From JAVBKU01 sp031553875 (lineage in GTDB: Bacteria; Bacteroidota; Bacteroidia; Bacteroidales; Rikenellaceae), in the NCBI GenBank assembly GCA_031553875.1, contig JAVBKU010000004.1:1-64000 (forward strand): a stretch of DNA of 64,000 bases, in the 5' to 3' direction. Positions 61,797 to 64,000 of this stretch are shown here, piece after piece (positions within the stretch are counted from its first letter, which is position 1; each line of letters begins with the position of its first letter). The notes under the pieces are model-generated. The model was not told the origin of the DNA and searched no databases. It saw only the letters and a list, made by a program, of their open reading frames with translations. The translations under genes were made by a program, and so were the position numbers.

Positions 61797-61847
61797 ATCA
61801 AAGGAGGGTTTGTACTCGGTTACAAATTACGACTCGGGTATGTTCTG

Positions 61848-61893
61848 ACAATACGGGCCTTTTATCCGTTAACGGATAAAAGGCCCGTATTGT
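61848..61893. repeat. Perfect 46-bp palindrome
   Basis: ACAATACGGGCCTTTTATC on the left is continued without mismatch by its reverse complement, the centre being CGTTAACG. It lies between the DUF5131 start and the histidine kinase stop, 19 bases beyond the latter. It can act as a bidirectional terminator, although no T-run flanks it on the minus strand, or as a dimer binding site. Confidence 0.85.
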
Positions 61894-61911
61894 TGCAGGC
61901 AATCGTTATCG

Positions 61912-64000
61912 TTAATCAACGGTCCACTTGACTATCATCTTACGCAGGTCGGGGCCCGAGACCGGTTTGGTCAAGAAGTCGCTGCAACCCACGCTCAAGG
62001 CAAGCTCCCTGTCGCTGTCGAAAGCAAAGGCGGTCAGGGCCACTATCGGTACGTTGACATCGCTCTGCCTTATTATCGTTGTCGCCTCGAGGCCATCCAT
62101 CTCCGGCATCTTCATGTCCATGAGGATCATGTCCGGCTTCTCGGCAGCGAAGAGTTCTATGGCCTCCCTGCCGTTGTAAGCCCTCTCGAGCCTGTAGTCC
62201 TTTCTGAGCAGGGCTTCGATCAGCATGAAGTTGCTGTCGATATCCTCGGCCACAAGTATCAGGGGTTTGTAATCCCCTGCGGTCTTTTTCTCTACACGTG
62301 TAACCGTATTACCGCTTGCCGCCGCTTCCAGCCTTGCCTCCACTTCGGGAGAGTAGGGGTGGGTGAACCAGAAGCAGGAACCCTTGCCCTCTTCCGACTC
62401 TACGCCGATCTCTCCACCCATCCTTTCGACAAGACTCTGGGATATGGATAGTCCGAGCCCAGTACCTTGAGCAAAGGCGTTGAGCTTCACGAAACGGCTG
62501 AATATCTCGTCCAGTTTCTCCGACGCGATACCCTTGCCGGTGTCGGTCACGCGGAATTTGATGAAGCCGTCGTCCAATACTTCATACGATAGGGTGATGC
62601 TGCCGCTGGCTGTGAATTTGAGGGCGTTGGTCATAAAGTTGGATATCACCTGCATCATGCGGCTCTTGTCACCGGTAACGAATATCCGCGGGAGTTTCGT
62701 GTCGAAATGCAGCTTGACCGCGTCGGGGGTCTTCAGCGAGAAGGTGTGTATCACCTCCTGACAGAGCTGGCGCACGTCGACACGGCTCCGGGTAAATTCC
62801 ATCGTACCGGCCTCGATCTTCGAGATGTCGAGTATGTCGGATATGAGTTTTAACAACAGGTCATTGTTTTCCTGCACTATCGATAGATACTCCCTGCGCT
62901 GTACAGCCTCTTCGGCCTCGGCCATGATGCTCGAGAAACCCACTATGGCATTGAGGGGGGTGCGTATCTCATGACTCATATTGGCCAGGAACGCCGACTT
63001 TAGCCTGTCGGACATTTCCGCCTTGTCGCGGGCCTGGATAAGGTTTTCCTCTGTCTGCTTGAGGGCTGTGATGTCGTAATTCACGCACACCATCCCGATT
63101 TTTTTCTCTTCCGGATTATAGTTGCGGACCATCAGGTTTATCCTCGTCCAGCTTTGGCTGCCGTCATCGCGCATAATTCTCACGTCATGGCGCAGGTGCT
63201 TGGCTTCTCCGCGCTTGACCTTTGAGAAAAACTCCTTGATAGGGCCCTTGTCCTCGGGTACGACATGGTTGAGCACGCCGACCACCTCTGTGAGCGGGAT
63301 ACCCGCCTTTTCATTGAAATTGGCATACCAGCTGTCGAGAGCCGAGCCTTCGCGTGTGTAGGCGTCGAAGTTGGCGTATCCAACCTGGGCGAATTCGCCG
63401 ATGAGCGAAGCCATTTCCTGGAATGCCTCTATGCGCAGGCCGGCGGTGGTGATATCGGTATTGTCGATATTTATGAACAGGTAATTGATAAATTCGCCGC
63501 GCGAGTTGAACAGGGGCGTGGCTATCGTTACCAGATATATTTTCTTATCTCTCCTGGTATCGTAGTAGTCGCCCACGGCGTCGAAGTCATAGTTGAGCGT
63601 GAATTCCACCTGCTCGTGTTGGCGCAGCTTGTCCTTTACGAAGTCGGGGATATTGGGATTCTCGAAGAGGTTGACCCCCAAGGCATCCTCCTTACTGCCG
63701 AGACCGAATATCTCGCACTCCTTATCGTTCATATCCACCAGAACGCCCTCCGTGTCGTAGACCTCTATGCCCACGGGCAGGTTATGGTAGATGTTGCGCA
63801 ACTGGCCCTCGCTCTTTTCGAGCAGCAACTGGGTCTGCAGCAGGTCGGTCACGTCGGTGAACAAAACGGACGCCTCGCCCGGAACCGGCGCGAAAATCAC
63901 CGCCTGGCAGTGCTTGCCCAATGCGTCGATCGTGAAATTTAAACTCAACTCCTCTCCTGACTTTACGGATTGAAGCATCTGGTCGAGCTTACTGTCGGCC
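61912..64000 (-). CDS. Hybrid sensor histidine kinase/response regulator (5' end outside window)
   Basis: The frame is open to the window edge (an ATG at 63978 is internal to an open frame), so the N-terminus is missing. Visible parts, in order: the remains of a PAS domain, a PAS ([21 protein letters not shown]), a third PAS with PAC ([17 protein letters not shown]), the HisKA box with the phospho-His ([19 protein letters not shown]), an HATPase with [19 protein letters not shown] and [20 protein letters not shown], and a receiver domain with [24 protein letters not shown] (phospho-Asp) and LTKPVSG. Such soluble multi-PAS hybrids sense internal or redox signals. No response-regulator partner is visible. 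Confidence 0.93.
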   Translation of the reverse strand, partial: ADSKLDQMLQSVKSGEELSLNFTIDALGKHCQAVIFAPVPGEASVLFTDVTDLLQTQLLLEKSEGQLRNIYHNLPVGIEVYDTEGVLVDMNDKECEIFGLGSKEDALGVNLFENPNIPDFVKDKLRQHEQVEFTLNYDFDAVGDYYDTRRDKKIYLVTIATPLFNSRGEFINYLFINIDNTDITTAGLRIEAFQEMASLIGEFAQVGYANFDAYTREGSALDSWYANFNEKAGIPLTEVVGVLNHVVPEDKGPIKEFFSKVKRGEAKHLRHDVRIMRDDGSQSWTRINLMVRNYNPEEKKIGMVCVNYDITALKQTEENLIQARDKAEMSDRLKSAFLANMSHEIRTPLNAIVGFSSIMAEAEEAVQRREYLSIVQENNDLLLKLISDILDISKIEAGTMEFTRSRVDVRQLCQEVIHTFSLKTPDAVKLHFDTKLPRIFVTGDKSRMMQVISNFMTNALKFTASGSITLSYEVLDDGFIKFRVTDTGKGIASEKLDEIFSRFVKLNAFAQGTGLGLSISQSLVERMGGEIGVESEEGKGSCFWFTHPYSPEVEARLEAAASGNTVTRVEKKTAGDYKPLILVAEDIDSNFMLIEALLRKDYRLERAYNGREAIELFAAEKPDMILMDMKMPEMDGLEATTIIRQSDVNVPIVALTAFAFDSDRELALSVGCSDFLTKPVSGPDLRKMIVKWTVD

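Overview
The window is a chromosomal segment of a Bacteroidota member, most likely order Bacteroidales. The evidence is a set of TAnnTTTG promoter boxes, starts without Shine-Dalgarno sequences, many signal-peptide enzymes and lipoproteins, GH97/GH78/GH3 glycosidases, an LruC-like lipoprotein and a glycine-lipid acyltransferase pair. GC content is moderately high. I cannot name a genus with confidence; a Rikenellaceae-like or Muribaculaceae-like gut commensal would fit. I found no rRNA, tRNA, CRISPR array, insertion sequence, integrase or phage module.

Layout. 0.2-7 kb: mazG with a gamma-carbonic-anhydrase-like gene, divergent glmS, then a minus-strand operon (thioredoxin-fold lipoprotein, lpxH, thyA, folA). 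7-16.5 kb: a minus-strand glycogen locus with a giant glycogen synthase-phosphorylase fusion, a debranching enzyme, a GT4 glycosyltransferase and a GH57 enzyme. 16.8-24.4 kb: hemW, pckA, a small membrane protein, a secreted GH3 beta-glucosidase and a secreted nuclease. 24.5-27.9 kb: metX, purD and a polytopic membrane protein. 27.9-31.6 kb: rsmH-ftsL-ftsI, an isolated head of the division and cell wall cluster. 31.7-33.6 kb: a probable glycine-lipid acyltransferase pair. 34-37.9 kb: panC-panD, an M49 peptidase lipoprotein and an SMR transporter. 38-44.3 kb: DoxX, a Gfo/Idh/MocA oxidoreductase with a histone-H1-like tail, and two tandem GH97 enzymes. 44.5-50.5 kb: a seven-repeat propeller lipoprotein, greA with a 44-codon ORF downstream, cardiolipin synthase, and a stand-alone riboflavin kinase translationally coupled to ahcY. 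50.7-55 kb: a MerR regulator with a very long acidic tail, a secreted protein, a Nif3-like protein, a zinc-ribbon coiled-coil protein and an ECF-like sigma factor. 55-64 kb: outer-membrane proteins, the LruC-like lipoprotein, an alpha-L-rhamnosidase, a DUF5131 protein and a hybrid histidine kinase cut by the window edge.

Most genes are housekeeping or glycan-degrading. The less expected material lies in gene architecture (the synthase-phosphorylase fusion, the H1-like tail, the acidic MerR tail, a thioredoxin fold without CxxC) and between genes. Three families of structured dispersed repeats occur as pairs. One is a 122-bp element that can be drawn as a three-armed cloverleaf. Another is a two-hairpin element whose two copies differ by compensatory changes. 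A fourth element is a large single-copy cruciform, and a 46-bp perfect palindrome sits behind the histidine kinase gene. These are the best places to look for something undescribed.
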